Below, one piece after another: positions 1 to 7,655 of a DNA stretch of 8,677 nucleotides. The notes below the pieces were generated by a model that saw only the letters and a program-made list of their open reading frames with translations, did no database searches and was not told the DNA's origin. The translations under genes were made by a program, and so were the position numbers. The stretch's first letter is position 1. Every line of letters starts with the position of its first letter. Source of the DNA: Gemmatimonadota bacterium (GTDB lineage Bacteria; Gemmatimonadota; Gemmatimonadetes; Gemmatimonadales; GWC2-71-9); contig JAOTWK010000129.1 of the NCBI GenBank assembly GCA_029862935.1, positions 1 to 8,677 on the forward strand, given 5' to 3'.

Positions 1-1262
1 ACCCCGTGCGTCACGACAGCCGTGGCGAAGAAGAGCCCTGACACCATCAGCGCCACTCCCCAGACGAAGTCCTGATTGTGCAGAAATCGCAGGGAGAGAG
101 CCGAGGGTAACCCCAAGAGGAACCCGCCAATGCCGACGAGTCTCACCGCACGCTGTCGATCCAAACCCGCGTCGCGAAGAACCCGGGTCGCCAACTCGAC
201 CATCGCGATCAAGCTGGTGAACGCGGCGAACGCCAGGGCGACGAAGAAGATCAACATGAAAAAGCGACCCCACGGCACCCGCGCGAAGAGCTGTGGCATC
301 CAGATGAACGTCAGTCCTTCGTTCCCGGTGCTGAAGATCGTCTCCTGGATCAACTCCGATGTGAGCGTGGCCCCGCTCGTCACCGCCTCGGCAAGCGCTG
401 GGTAGCCAGCCAGTGCATCCGGGTCGGACGCGAGGCTGGCAACGATTTCCGGGACGACCGAAAACACGGTACACAGCACCATGACGCCGGCAAAGAGAGA
501 CACCGTATTGTTCGCTGCCGGCAACAAGAACGCGTTCAGCGCCGTGTCTTCTCCGGCGCGGAGGTAGGCAGCGTACGCGAGAATGAGTCCCCATCCGGCA
601 CCCGTATCCCACGCGTTCTGTGTGAGCGCTTCGATCCAGATACGTGCATCGGTGAGTCGTTCCCAATCGACGGTGAACAGATAGCGGAGCCCGTCTTCCG
701 CTCCTGGCAACGTCACAGCACGGATCGCCAGCGCCAACACGAGCAGCACCAACGTCGGCATGAGGAGCCTGGCAACCCACTCGATCCGTCGGACCCCACG
801 CGACACGACGAAGGTTGCTGCACCAATGGCCAATCCGTGGGTCAGCACCGGCCACCACGAGTCCGTGTAGCTGGCCCAAAACGCGCCGGGCTGCCCACCG
901 GGAATCTGGCCGAGCACCGTCGCCGCCACGTAGCGAAGCGTCCACCCAGCAACCACCGAGTAGTAAAACATGATCGCTGTGGCCACGAAGGCGATAAACG
1001 CACCCATCCATGCCCAACGCGGGCCCATCAATTGGATGAACGCTCCAATGGGACCCGTGCCCGTCTTCCGTCCCGCACCGAACTCGACGAGGATCAGCGG
1101 AATCGACCACAAGAAGAGGAACGCCAGCCACGCGATGATGAACTCACCGCCCCCGTTCTGCGCCGCGATGCGCGGAAACCGCCAGATGTTGCCGGTCCCG
1201 ACCGCCATGCCGAGCATGACGAGCATCATCATCCAGCGAGAAGAGAACGTCTCCCGGGTCAT
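1..1262 (-). CDS. Sodium-dependent NSS/SLC6-type transporter (3' end cut by window edge)
   Basis: This is a sodium-coupled symporter of the neurotransmitter:sodium symporter family (LeuT fold), probably importing an amino acid or related solute across the inner membrane. The visible part is 420 residues, open to the window edge, and ends in the TM10 region, so the C-terminal helices are missing. TM1 carries GTGNIWRFP (22-30), followed by NGGGEF and IPLILVEF, the family signature. Arg28 (gate) and its likely TM10 partner Asp398 are kept, and Tyr101 matches LeuT Tyr108. TM8 has AAFTS (346-350), matching the Na2 site residues Ala, Thr and Ser. The unwound TM6 reads QNAWDTGAGWG (215-225) instead of the LeuT-like QIFFTLSLGFG, placing Asp219 where LeuT has Thr254. 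The ATG overlaps the stop of the M3-like peptidase gene by 4 bases (ATGA), which suggests translational coupling. The ribosome binding site is weak (GGAAG about 10 bases upstream). The family is certain; the substrate cannot be read from the sequence. Confidence 0.93.
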   Translation of the reverse strand, partial: MTRETFSSRWMMMLVMLGMAVGTGNIWRFPRIAAQNGGGEFIIAWLAFLFLWSIPLILVEFGAGRKTGTGPIGAFIQLMGPRWAWMGAFIAFVATAIMFYYSVVAGWTLRYVAATVLGQIPGGQPGAFWASYTDSWWPVLTHGLAIGAATFVVSRGVRRIEWVARLLMPTLVLLVLALAIRAVTLPGAEDGLRYLFTVDWERLTDARIWIEALTQNAWDTGAGWGLILAYAAYLRAGEDTALNAFLLPAANNTVSLFAGVMVLCTVFSVVPEIVASLASDPDALAGYPALAEAVTSGATLTSELIQETIFSTGNEGLTFIWMPQLFARVPWGRFFMLIFFVALAFAAFTSLIAMVELATRVLRDAGLDRQRAVRLVGIGGFLLGLPSALSLRFLHNQDFVWGVALMVSGLFFATAVVTHG

Positions 1263-2716
1263 GCGAGCGTAGCTTCCAAGCGTTCAGTCACGAGGTGGAA
1301 CGAGAGGTCGCTCCCCGTGGCTTCGCGGGCCAGGTTGTCTGCCGGCTCGGCTTGTCCACGGCGCATGAACTCCGTCACCCACTCCCCCGCCTGCGGGTTG
1401 CGAAACCAGTCCTCATCGTACTGCTCGACCAAGGCCGTCGAGAGCATCGCCTCGAGCTGCCACGCCCTCAGATAGCGCGCGGCGTAGAACCCCGGATCGA
1501 CGTCCAACAGGAAGTCACCCGCGCCGTAGCGAAACAGCGTGGCTTCGCTCAGGAGGTCACGGTACCGTGAGGCCACCGATGTGAAGTCACTGCGATGCAG
1601 CTCCAACTCATAAATCAGCTTCGCCGCATACCGCCGAGCCAGAAACAGCTCCCCGACCGCCAACTCGAAGCCAAGCGTCGCAGCGTCCGCCGCGGACAGG
1701 CCGGCCCACATGCGCAACCACCGCGGATTGAGGGTGAGGTGGTCCCACAGCATCGCGAAGCCTTCGGTCACCGAGGCGTCGCCCAGCCACCGTGCCTCGA
1801 ATGGGAGATCCTGATCGACGGACGCGAAGTGCATCGCGTGGCCAAGTTCGTGCCAGAATGTGCGGTAATCGGCATGTCCACCGTACGGTCGGATCACCAG
1901 ATACACCTCGTCGGGGACACGTACGGGCACGCAAAACGCGCGCGGCTGCTTTGCTTCGCGTTCGGCGGTGTCGAAGTGCACGCGTGCCCCGACCGTATGG
2001 TCCAAGCCCATGGCGGCCATCTGCGACGACGCCGTGTCCATCATTGCGTCCGCGCCGAACGCCGCATCGAACCCATCGGCACGAAACAGCCACGCGGCGT
2101 CCGCCCGTTGCAGGTCGGAAATTGGGAGACCCAGGCGGCGCTTTACCAAGCGGGCCAGTCCATCGACGTACGCGTCCGCCGTGGCATCGAGAAACGCCTT
2201 CGCGGCATCCCCGAGCACTGAGAGCGCGATCCCGGACAGGGTGCTGCGGGCCTCGACGTAGTCTCCCAGATCCAGGGCGGCGACGACCTCGTGCTCTCGC
2301 TGGAAGCGATCGCGCCTGAGCGCGGCGAGCCCCGTGGCTCCAGCCGCCGCGCGGGCGGCGTCGAGTGCGAGTCGAAAGGCCCGATCGGGAGAATTGGCAA
2401 GTTCGATCGGGACACGCAGAAACGGTACCTGCCGGCCATCCACATCGAGGAGGGCCTCCTGCTCCCAGGCAAGCTGTTGTTCCTCGAGCGCTGCGACAGC
2501 CCGACCCACCCGCACGTCGACCAACCACTCGAGCACGGTCGACGTGCCCTCGTCCCGGGCGAGCGCGAGCGCTTCGTCGCTGCTCACGAATGGGTGACCG
2601 TCGTAGATGGTGTGGAAGTCGGGCTCGCGCTTGAGCCCTGCTCCGGTCAAATAGTACTCGCGGCCGAGCTCCTGATGCATTGCCTCGCCGTCGGCGAGCA
2701 GCGCATCGAGCGTCAC
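1259..2716 (-). CDS. M3-like zinc metallopeptidase (oligopeptidase)
   Basis: This is a probable cytoplasmic zinc oligopeptidase that trims short peptides to smaller peptides or amino acids. It has 485 residues, shorter than the usual 550-700 of M3 enzymes. The zinc motif HELGH lies at 289-293 with catalytic Glu290. The third ligand is best assigned to Glu318 in SVTEGF, 25 residues after His293, the spacing found in thimet oligopeptidase (His473, His477, Glu502). Near the C-terminus, [13 protein letters not shown] (407-419) resembles the M3 substrate-binding GY-x-A-x-Y-x-x-x-W segment. The N-terminal half is a helical, Ala/Leu/Arg-rich region, as expected for the lid domain that restricts M3 enzymes to short peptides. 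No signal peptide or membrane helix is seen. The start is GTG, overlapping the GlyRS stop as GTGA; no good ribosome binding site is visible, so coupling to glyS is likely. The downstream gene is the NSS transporter (ATGA overlap). A divergent gluzincin outside M3 proper is the main alternative. Confidence 0.85.
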   Translation of the reverse strand: MTLDALLADGEAMHQELGREYYLTGAGLKREPDFHTIYDGHPFVSSDEALALARDEGTSTVLEWLVDVRVGRAVAALEEQQLAWEQEALLDVDGRQVPFLRVPIELANSPDRAFRLALDAARAAAGATGLAALRRDRFQREHEVVAALDLGDYVEARSTLSGIALSVLGDAAKAFLDATADAYVDGLARLVKRRLGLPISDLQRADAAWLFRADGFDAAFGADAMMDTASSQMAAMGLDHTVGARVHFDTAEREAKQPRAFCVPVRVPDEVYLVIRPYGGHADYRTFWHELGHAMHFASVDQDLPFEARWLGDASVTEGFAMLWDHLTLNPRWLRMWAGLSAADAATLGFELAVGELFLARRYAAKLIYELELHRSDFTSVASRYRDLLSEATLFRYGAGDFLLDVDPGFYAARYLRAWQLEAMLSTALVEQYDEDWFRNPQAGEWVTEFMRRGQAEPADNLAREATGSDLSFHLVTERLEATLA

Positions 2717-4047
2717 GACGGCAGCCGCTCGAGCAGGTACCCCGCCAGCCGATCGACACCCACGCGCTCCTGCGCGAGCGTGTCACGGTCCCGCACGGTG
2801 ACCGTCTGATCCTCGAGCGTCTGCCCATCTACCGTGATCCCAAACGGCGTGCCGGCTTCGTCCTGGCGGCGATACCGTCGTCCGATCGAGCCACCATCGT
2901 CATAGAAGACTGGAAACTGCATCCGCAAATCGTCGTAAATGCGTCGGGCGACGTCCGGCATACCGTCCTTCTTGACCAGCGGGAAGATCCCAGCCTTGAT
3001 CGGGGCGAGCGCCGGTTGGAGTCCGAGCACGATGCGGCGCTCCCCTTGGACCTCCTCTTCGCGGTACGCGTCCACCAAAACCACCAATGCCAATCGATCG
3101 GCCCCCAGAGACGTCTCAATGATGTACGGCAGGAAGCGCTCACCACTCACCGTGTCCACGTACTCGAGCTTCTTGCCCGAGTATTCCTGGTGCCGGGACA
3201 GATCGAAGTCGGTCCGGTTGTGAATGCCCTCGAATTCCTGCCAGCCGAAGGGAAACTCGTACTCGACGTCGAACGCCTTCTTCGCATAGTGGGCGAGCTC
3301 GTCCGGCGCGTGCTCATGAAAGCGGAGCTTCGTCGGCTCGATGCCGAGACTCACGTGCCACGCCATACGTCGCGCCTTCCAATCCTCGAACCACTGCTCG
3401 TCCTCGCCTGGCTTGACGAAGAACTGCATTTCCATCTGCTCAAATTCACGGGTTCGAAAGATGAAGTTCCCGGGTGTAATCTCGTTGCGGAACGCCTTGC
3501 CGATCTGTGCGATACCAAACGGAATCTTCTGCCGCGCCGCCTGCATGACGTTCAAGTAGTTCACGTAGATGCCCTGTGCCGTCTCCGGGCGCAGGTACAC
3601 GACAGCCGCCGCTTCCTCGACCGGACCCATGAATGTTTTGAACATGAGGTTGAACATGCGCGGTTCCGTCAGCGTCCCGGCGTTGCCACAGTCCGGGCAG
3701 CGGGCCTCGGGCGTGCCCGGCACCCCCTTCAACCGCTCGTCGTCAGCACGAAACCGATGCTTGCACACTTTGCAGTCGACCAGCGGATCGGTAAACCCCG
3801 AGACGTGTCCCGACGCTTCCCACACGCGCGGGTGCATCAGGATCGCGGCATCGATGCCTTCGATGTCTCCGCGTTCATGAACCATCGCCCGCCACCAGCG
3901 GTGCTTGATGTTGTTCTTCAGTTCCACGCCAAGCGGTCCGTAGTCCCACACGGACCCGAGTCCCCCGTAGATCTCGGATGACTGGAAGATGAACCCACGC
4001 CGTTTGGCGAGGGATACGAGCTTGTCCATCAGTGCAGTGTCCGCCAT
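2713..4047 (-). CDS. glyS: Glycyl-tRNA synthetase (class II, alpha2 type)
   Basis: This enzyme charges tRNA-Gly with glycine using ATP, in the cytoplasm. From the ATG at 4047 it has 444 residues, typical of the single-chain homodimeric GlyRS rather than the two-subunit GlyQ/GlyS form. Early motifs are [17 protein letters not shown] and WDYGPLG. A Cys-x-x-Cys pair (Cys92, Cys95) and a second pair (Cys117, Cys120) suggest a small zinc knuckle inserted after motif 1. [10 protein letters not shown] (152-161) and FRNE (186-189, motif 2) form the ATP/glycine site, and motif 3 is GADRLAL (315-321). The anticodon-binding domain spans roughly 345-444. The start is uncertain: a TTG at 4056 (+3 residues) and an ATG at 4029 (-6 residues) are in frame, and GAGAG lies only 2 bases before the 4047 ATG. 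A promoter candidate lies just upstream. The stop overlaps the GTG of the M3-like peptidase (GTGA). Confidence 0.97.
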   Translation of the reverse strand: MADTALMDKLVSLAKRRGFIFQSSEIYGGLGSVWDYGPLGVELKNNIKHRWWRAMVHERGDIEGIDAAILMHPRVWEASGHVSGFTDPLVDCKVCKHRFRADDERLKGVPGTPEARCPDCGNAGTLTEPRMFNLMFKTFMGPVEEAAAVVYLRPETAQGIYVNYLNVMQAARQKIPFGIAQIGKAFRNEITPGNFIFRTREFEQMEMQFFVKPGEDEQWFEDWKARRMAWHVSLGIEPTKLRFHEHAPDELAHYAKKAFDVEYEFPFGWQEFEGIHNRTDFDLSRHQEYSGKKLEYVDTVSGERFLPYIIETSLGADRLALVVLVDAYREEEVQGERRIVLGLQPALAPIKAGIFPLVKKDGMPDVARRIYDDLRMQFPVFYDDGGSIGRRYRRQDEAGTPFGITVDGQTLEDQTVTVRDRDTLAQERVGVDRLAGYLLERLPS

Positions 4048-4090
4048 TGCTCTCAACGAAACCGATAGGGTGCGGTGAATTGAGTGTGGA

Positions 4091-4119
4091 AGTATAGAGT
4101 TGGCTCAGGACCCCAGCAA
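4091..4119 (-). promoter_or_regulatory. Candidate sigma70-type promoter for glyS
   Basis: On the minus strand, TTGCTG (4119-4114) and TATACT (4096-4091) are separated by exactly 17 bases. The -10 box matches 5 of 6 consensus positions and the -35 box 3 of 6. It sits in the 48-base gap before glyS, with the -35 box inside the end of the glycerate kinase gene, and would give a 5' leader of roughly 35-40 bases. No terminator hairpin separates glycerate kinase from glyS, so read-through transcription could also occur. This is a sequence match only. Confidence 0.45.
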
Positions 4120-5175
4120 CCGAAGTGCGCTACCGAGCGCCCGGGCCGCTCGCCGCTCGAGTTCCGCCGCGTCCCACCAGCTCCCTCCGGTCGCAAGCGT
4201 CACATCGTCGGGCACGCCCGACGCTTGCGGAGCGACGAGCACTGCGTGGATCCCGAGCTGTCGCGTGCGGCTCAGCGCGACACCCGTGAGCTTCCCTTCG
4301 AGCGAGGTCTGGTCGAAGCTGCCTTCCCCAACCACCACCAGTGCCGCCCCACTGAGGGCCTGCTCCAATCCGACCCGCTCGAGCACCCACGCGGCTCCAG
4401 GCACGAGCGACCCGCGCCCAAACGCGGCGAGCCCGAACCCAAGCCCCCCTGCGGCCCCCGCCCCGGCACGACACGCGAGTTCCTTGCCCCCTGGAAGACA
4501 TGCAGCCAGCCGTTCGAGTCCCGCGGCGAGCATCTGCTCGCCGGGCGCCGTCGCGCCCTTCTGACCCGCGTACACGCGTGCCCCCCGGGTGCCTGTGAGC
4601 GGGTTCGCCACGTCGCACAGCCCGACGAGATCCGCCGCCGGGCCCTGCCCAACCGCCAGCCGGGCCACACGAGCCAGCGCCCCACCGCCCTCATCGAGGA
4701 CCGCTCCGTTGGCGTCCAGCGGCAGCCAGCCCCATGTCCGTGCCATCCCCATCCCAGCATCCATCGTGGCGCTTCCTCCAAGGCCCACGAACACCCGCGT
4801 GGCGCCATCCCGGACGGCAGCGTCGATGAGCTGCCCAACACCTCGGGTCGACGTGTCCTGAGGCGTGCGCTCGGAAGGCTGCAGCAGACCCAGGCCGCAG
4901 GACAGTCGGGACTCGACCACCGCGGTCCCCCCGTCGAGCCAGCCGACCCGTACAGTCACGGACCTGAGGAGCGGATCGGCCACCTGATACGAGGTCCATC
5001 CGACACAGCACGATTCGAGGGCGTCCAGCAGACCGTCCCCGCCGTCGCTGCCCAGCACCACCACGGGATCCCCACCCGCCGACTGGACGGCCGCGGCGAG
5101 CGCCGCCGCGACCTGGGGACTCGAGAGCGACTCCTTGAACGGCTGGGCGAGAACGACGATGCGGGGGCGGCTCAC
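4105..5175 (-). CDS. Glycerate kinase (GlxK/GarK family)
   Basis: This enzyme phosphorylates D-glycerate with ATP, normally giving 2-phosphoglycerate in this family, and so feeds glycerate from glyoxylate or sugar-acid breakdown into glycolysis. It has 356 residues, slightly under the usual ~380. Family motifs are in order: QPFKESLSSPQVAAAL (11-26) for the usual PDSFKGSLSA region; GSDGGDG (42-48) for the ADGGEGT loop; VGLGGSATMDAGMGMA (130-145); CDVANPLTGTRGA (187-199) followed by GQKGA; and VGEGSFDQT (282-290) for the GEGRxDxQT motif. The Asp-for-Glu change in the DGGEG loop and the Ser-Phe in GEGSFDQT are departures from consensus, so activity or specificity could differ. The start is GTG, overlapping the purA stop (GTGA), with no clear ribosome binding site, which points to coupling to purA. 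The partnership with purA has no obvious pathway logic. The family assignment is firm; whether the product is 2- or 3-phosphoglycerate cannot be told here. Confidence 0.93.
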   Translation of the reverse strand: MSRPRIVVLAQPFKESLSSPQVAAALAAAVQSAGGDPVVVLGSDGGDGLLDALESCCVGWTSYQVADPLLRSVTVRVGWLDGGTAVVESRLSCGLGLLQPSERTPQDTSTRGVGQLIDAAVRDGATRVFVGLGGSATMDAGMGMARTWGWLPLDANGAVLDEGGGALARVARLAVGQGPAADLVGLCDVANPLTGTRGARVYAGQKGATAPGEQMLAAGLERLAACLPGGKELACRAGAGAAGGLGFGLAAFGRGSLVPGAAWVLERVGLEQALSGAALVVVGEGSFDQTSLEGKLTGVALSRTRQLGIHAVLVAPQASGVPDDVTLATGGSWWDAAELERRAARALGSALRLLGS

Positions 5176-6452
5176 ACGGCGATGATCTGATCGCGTCGGG
5201 TTCCGACGCTCACATAGGCGATCGGTGCACGCATTTCTGCTTCGATGCGATCGAGATATTTCCGAGCGTTCACCGGAAGCTCGGTGAGGCGGCGGGCCTC
5301 AGCGGTCGACGCACCCCAGCCGGGCAAGCGCTCGTAGACCGGCTCCACTTGCCCCAGCCGAAACGCCTCGCCCGGGACCTCGTCCAGCAAGTCCCCGTCG
5401 AGCCGATACCCGACGCAGAGCGAGATCTCCTCGATCGTGTCGAGAACGTCGAGCTTGGTGACTGCCAGGTCGGTGACACCGTTCACGCGCGATGCGTAGC
5501 GCCCGACGGCCGCGTCGAACCATCCACAGCGACGCGGTCGCCCCGTCGTGGCACCAAACTCCCCGCCCAAAGTACGCAGCCGCTCGTCGACTCCGTCTGC
5601 GGCTTCCGTCGGGAGCGGACCGTTGCCGACCCGCGTCGTGTAGGCCTTCACGACGCCCAACACGGCGTCGATGCTGGTGGGCCCGATCCCTGCCCCCACG
5701 GCTGCCCCACCGGCAGTGGTGTTGGAGGAGGTAACGAACGGGTACGTGCCATGATCCACGTCCAGCAGTGCGCCCTGCGCGCCCTCGAGGAGCACATGCT
5801 TCCCTTGCGAGACGGCGTCATGGGCCACCCGGCCCGTGTCGGCCACCATGGGCAGCACGCGCGGAGTCACGTGCTCCAAGAGCTCGAGATGCTCGTCCGC
5901 ATCTGCCCGTTGCGAACCGCCCCAGAGCTCGAGGAGTGCGTTCACCTGCTCGACCCGAGCACGAACCTGCGGAGCCAGCCGGGCCAGGTCGCGAAGCTCA
6001 CCGGCTCGGATGCCGCGGCGCCCGAACTTGTCTTCGTATGCCGGCCCGATCCCGCGTCCCGTCGTGCCGATGTGCTGATGCCGCTCCGCCGCCTGCTCCA
6101 ACAGCTTGTGGTAGGGCAGCAGCAGATGGGCACGATCGGACACGAGGAGCCGGCCCTCAACAATGACATCCCGGCTCTCCAACTCCTCGATCTCTGAGAG
6201 GAGGGTCTTGGGGTCCAACACCACGCCATTACCTATGAGGCACAACGTGTCGGTGTGGAGGATGCCTGAGGGGACCTGGTGCAAGATGAACTGCGCGTCG
6301 CCCTTGACGACCGTGTGGCCAGCGTTCGCGCCGCCCTGATAGCGCACCACGCAGTCAGCCTGCTCGGACAGCACGTCAACGACCTTCCCTTTCCCTTCAT
6401 CCCCCCACTGCACCCCGACTACCACCACACTGCGACGCCCAGGACCGAACAT
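5172..6452 (-). CDS. purA: Adenylosuccinate synthetase
   Basis: This enzyme condenses IMP with aspartate using GTP to form adenylosuccinate, the first committed step from IMP to AMP, in the cytoplasm. It has 426 residues, the normal length. The N-terminal loop WGDEGKGK holds the catalytic Asp18 (E. coli Asp13), and GGANAGHTV holds His46 (E. coli His41). Other family blocks are IGNGVVLDP (73-81), TTGRGIGPAYEDK (130-142), LEGAQGALLDVDHGTYP (222-238), SSNTTAGGA (242-250), GATTGRPRRCGWFD (300-313) and TKLDVLD (332-338). The end reads SVGTRRDQII, where many homologues have a SVGPxRxxTI-like form. The start is ATG with GAGG four bases upstream. The gene begins only 24 bases after the poly-T of a strong terminator-like hairpin, which leaves no room for a normal promoter after it. 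The stop overlaps the glycerate kinase GTG. Confidence 0.98.
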   Translation of the reverse strand: MFGPGRRSVVVVGVQWGDEGKGKVVDVLSEQADCVVRYQGGANAGHTVVKGDAQFILHQVPSGILHTDTLCLIGNGVVLDPKTLLSEIEELESRDVIVEGRLLVSDRAHLLLPYHKLLEQAAERHQHIGTTGRGIGPAYEDKFGRRGIRAGELRDLARLAPQVRARVEQVNALLELWGGSQRADADEHLELLEHVTPRVLPMVADTGRVAHDAVSQGKHVLLEGAQGALLDVDHGTYPFVTSSNTTAGGAAVGAGIGPTSIDAVLGVVKAYTTRVGNGPLPTEAADGVDERLRTLGGEFGATTGRPRRCGWFDAAVGRYASRVNGVTDLAVTKLDVLDTIEEISLCVGYRLDGDLLDEVPGEAFRLGQVEPVYERLPGWGASTAEARRLTELPVNARKYLDRIEAEMRAPIAYVSVGTRRDQIIAV

Positions 6453-6476
6453 GGCACCTCACTCGAACGACGACAC

Positions 6477-6505
6477 AAAAAAAGCTCCGCAGGGTTCAGC
6501 GGAGC
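6477..6505 (-). terminator. Rho-independent terminator after the M28 peptidase gene
   Basis: On the minus strand a perfect 7-bp GC-rich stem (GCTCCGC / GCGGAGC, 6505-6499 and 6490-6484) encloses an 8-base loop (6498-6491) and is followed directly by seven T residues (6483-6477). It begins 15 bases after the stop codon of the M28 peptidase gene. Its unusual trait is its closeness to purA, whose ATG follows 24 bases after the T run. It could end the aldolase/M28 transcript, or act as an attenuator-like element in the purA leader. Confidence 0.9.
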
Positions 6506-6520
6506 ATCCTCTGGCACAAG

Positions 6521-7612
6521 CTACGACGCGGGGATTTGCCCGTCAACAAGCCACTGACGAGCAGCCCACGCAACTGCCTCACCGGCGGTAACAGCCGCTT
6601 CGATGTGGACGCGCGGAGCGACATCCCGCGGCGTATGCACGACGCGCAGGGTACTCCAATCGCCGCGGCTCACGGTGATCCCCGGCATGCCACTCCGCGC
6701 GAACACGACCCCGTCCACGAGCACGCCAAGAGGTAGCGCCGTGCCACGCGCAGGCTGTCCGCGCTGGTGGAGTGCTTGGACCACGGCAGCAGCAAGCGCT
6801 ACGCTTGTCCCCTTTTGCCCTGCCCCACCTCGGTGGTGCGCGTGGGACATGATGCGATAGCTCCCCCGCGAGTCGACGCCGTCGAAGTTGACGAACACCC
6901 CGCTCGGTTGCGTCGCGGCGACCCAGGCCCGCGCTCCCACCATCGCGAGCTCCTCCGCATCGGTGATCAAGACGCCGACGTCTCGCCGGTCACGCAGTGC
7001 CCGGGCCGCAGCGAACGCCGCGATGACGCCCGTCGCATTGTCTACGGCACCGGCGGAGTCGTTCCCGGCGGCGCTGGCAGACAGCACCCCGCCACTCACG
7101 AGGGCGGGAGCCGTCAAGGCGAGGGCACCCCACCATGAGAGCGTTCCGGAAAAGCGAGCGGCCAATGCCCCGAGCAGCGCAGCGAGCCCAATCACGAAGA
7201 TCGCCACCCAGAGCACACGCCAGCCGAGGGACACCTGTTGGCTCTTGCTGTCGAGGTGGGCCACGAGCCAGAGACGCGGTCGCTCGCGCCTCGCTTCGAG
7301 GTTCACCGCTTCAACCCGCTCCGCTCGCGACGGAAGGTGGGCTTCCGCAATCCCGTGCGCGACGAGCGCCGTGAGCGTCAAGCCGGCGCCGCCTACGAGT
7401 GCCACGACCCAGCCCGCGACGGGGAAGACCAGGAGTGGGTAGAGCGCCAGCGTGACCCACCCCGTCCCAACACCCAACACGCTCACGGCGCTGAGCCGCG
7501 CAGTCGACGCGGTGAAGTGCTGCGCGGTAACCGTCAGCTCGAGGTCTCGGAGCTGTGCCTCGATGAGCGTACGCACGCGCTCGAGGGCCGGAGATCCCGC
7601 TGCTCGCGGCAC
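6521..7612 (-). CDS. Membrane-embedded M28 family zinc peptidase
   Basis: This is a putative metal-dependent aminopeptidase of the M28 family anchored in the membrane. It has 363 residues from a GTG start with a good AGAAGG ribosome binding site 5 bases upstream. The N-terminus carries a PRAAGSPA block and an amphipathic region typical of M28 proteins, then two membrane helices (about 42-62 and 64-86). VAHLDSKS supplies the first ligand, His119, with Asp121. Two more helices follow (about 131-150 and 158-178). The domain then resumes with GAVDNATG (Asp191), DAEEL (catalytic Glu220 and ligand Glu221), NFDGVD (Asp244) and VVHTPRD (His326). All expected metal and catalytic residues are present, so an active enzyme is likely. 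Arginine-rich segments next to the helices (96-113, 204-210) suggest, by the positive-inside rule, a cytoplasmic catalytic domain, unlike the usual exported M28 enzymes. The gene lies 43 bases after the aldolase gene and is followed by a terminator. The substrate is unknown. Confidence 0.88.
   Translation of the reverse strand: MPRAAGSPALERVRTLIEAQLRDLELTVTAQHFTASTARLSAVSVLGVGTGWVTLALYPLLVFPVAGWVVALVGGAGLTLTALVAHGIAEAHLPSRAERVEAVNLEARRERPRLWLVAHLDSKSQQVSLGWRVLWVAIFVIGLAALLGALAARFSGTLSWWGALALTAPALVSGGVLSASAAGNDSAGAVDNATGVIAAFAAARALRDRRDVGVLITDAEELAMVGARAWVAATQPSGVFVNFDGVDSRGSYRIMSHAHHRGGAGQKGTSVALAAAVVQALHQRGQPARGTALPLGVLVDGVVFARSGMPGITVSRGDWSTLRVVHTPRDVAPRVHIEAAVTAGEAVAWAARQWLVDGQIPAS
6533..6561 (-). 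promoter_or_regulatory. Weak promoter candidate for purA, upstream of the terminator
   Basis: On the minus strand, near the end of the M28 gene, a TTGACG hexamer (5 of 6 matches to the -35 consensus; about 6546-6541) is followed after 17 bases by TAGCTT (3 of 6 matches to -10; about 6523-6518, overlapping the M28 stop codon). Initiation there would start the RNA at or just before the hairpin. The -10 match is poor, so this is a tentative call; the interval listed is approximate. Confidence 0.2.
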
Positions 7613-7655
7613 GGCGACCTTCTCGAACAGCGAGACCGCCCAGAAAGGTCCGTGG

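Noticed and set aside
1608..2828. 406-codon minus-strand frame overlapping the M3-like peptidase
   Set aside because: It is an out-of-frame Arg-rich shadow of the peptidase gene, crossing into glyS, with no motif.
2680..3981. 433-codon plus-strand open frame opposite glyS
   Set aside because: It is antisense to a firmly identified GlyRS gene, its translation has no recognisable motifs, and long antisense frames are expected in GC-rich genes.
4057..4104. Possible terminator between glycerate kinase and glyS
   Set aside because: No GC-rich inverted repeat followed by a T run is present in this gap.
4084..5190. 368-codon plus-strand open frame opposite glycerate kinase
   Set aside because: It mirrors the glycerate kinase gene; the product is Pro/Arg/His-rich, low in hydrophobic structure and has no domain.
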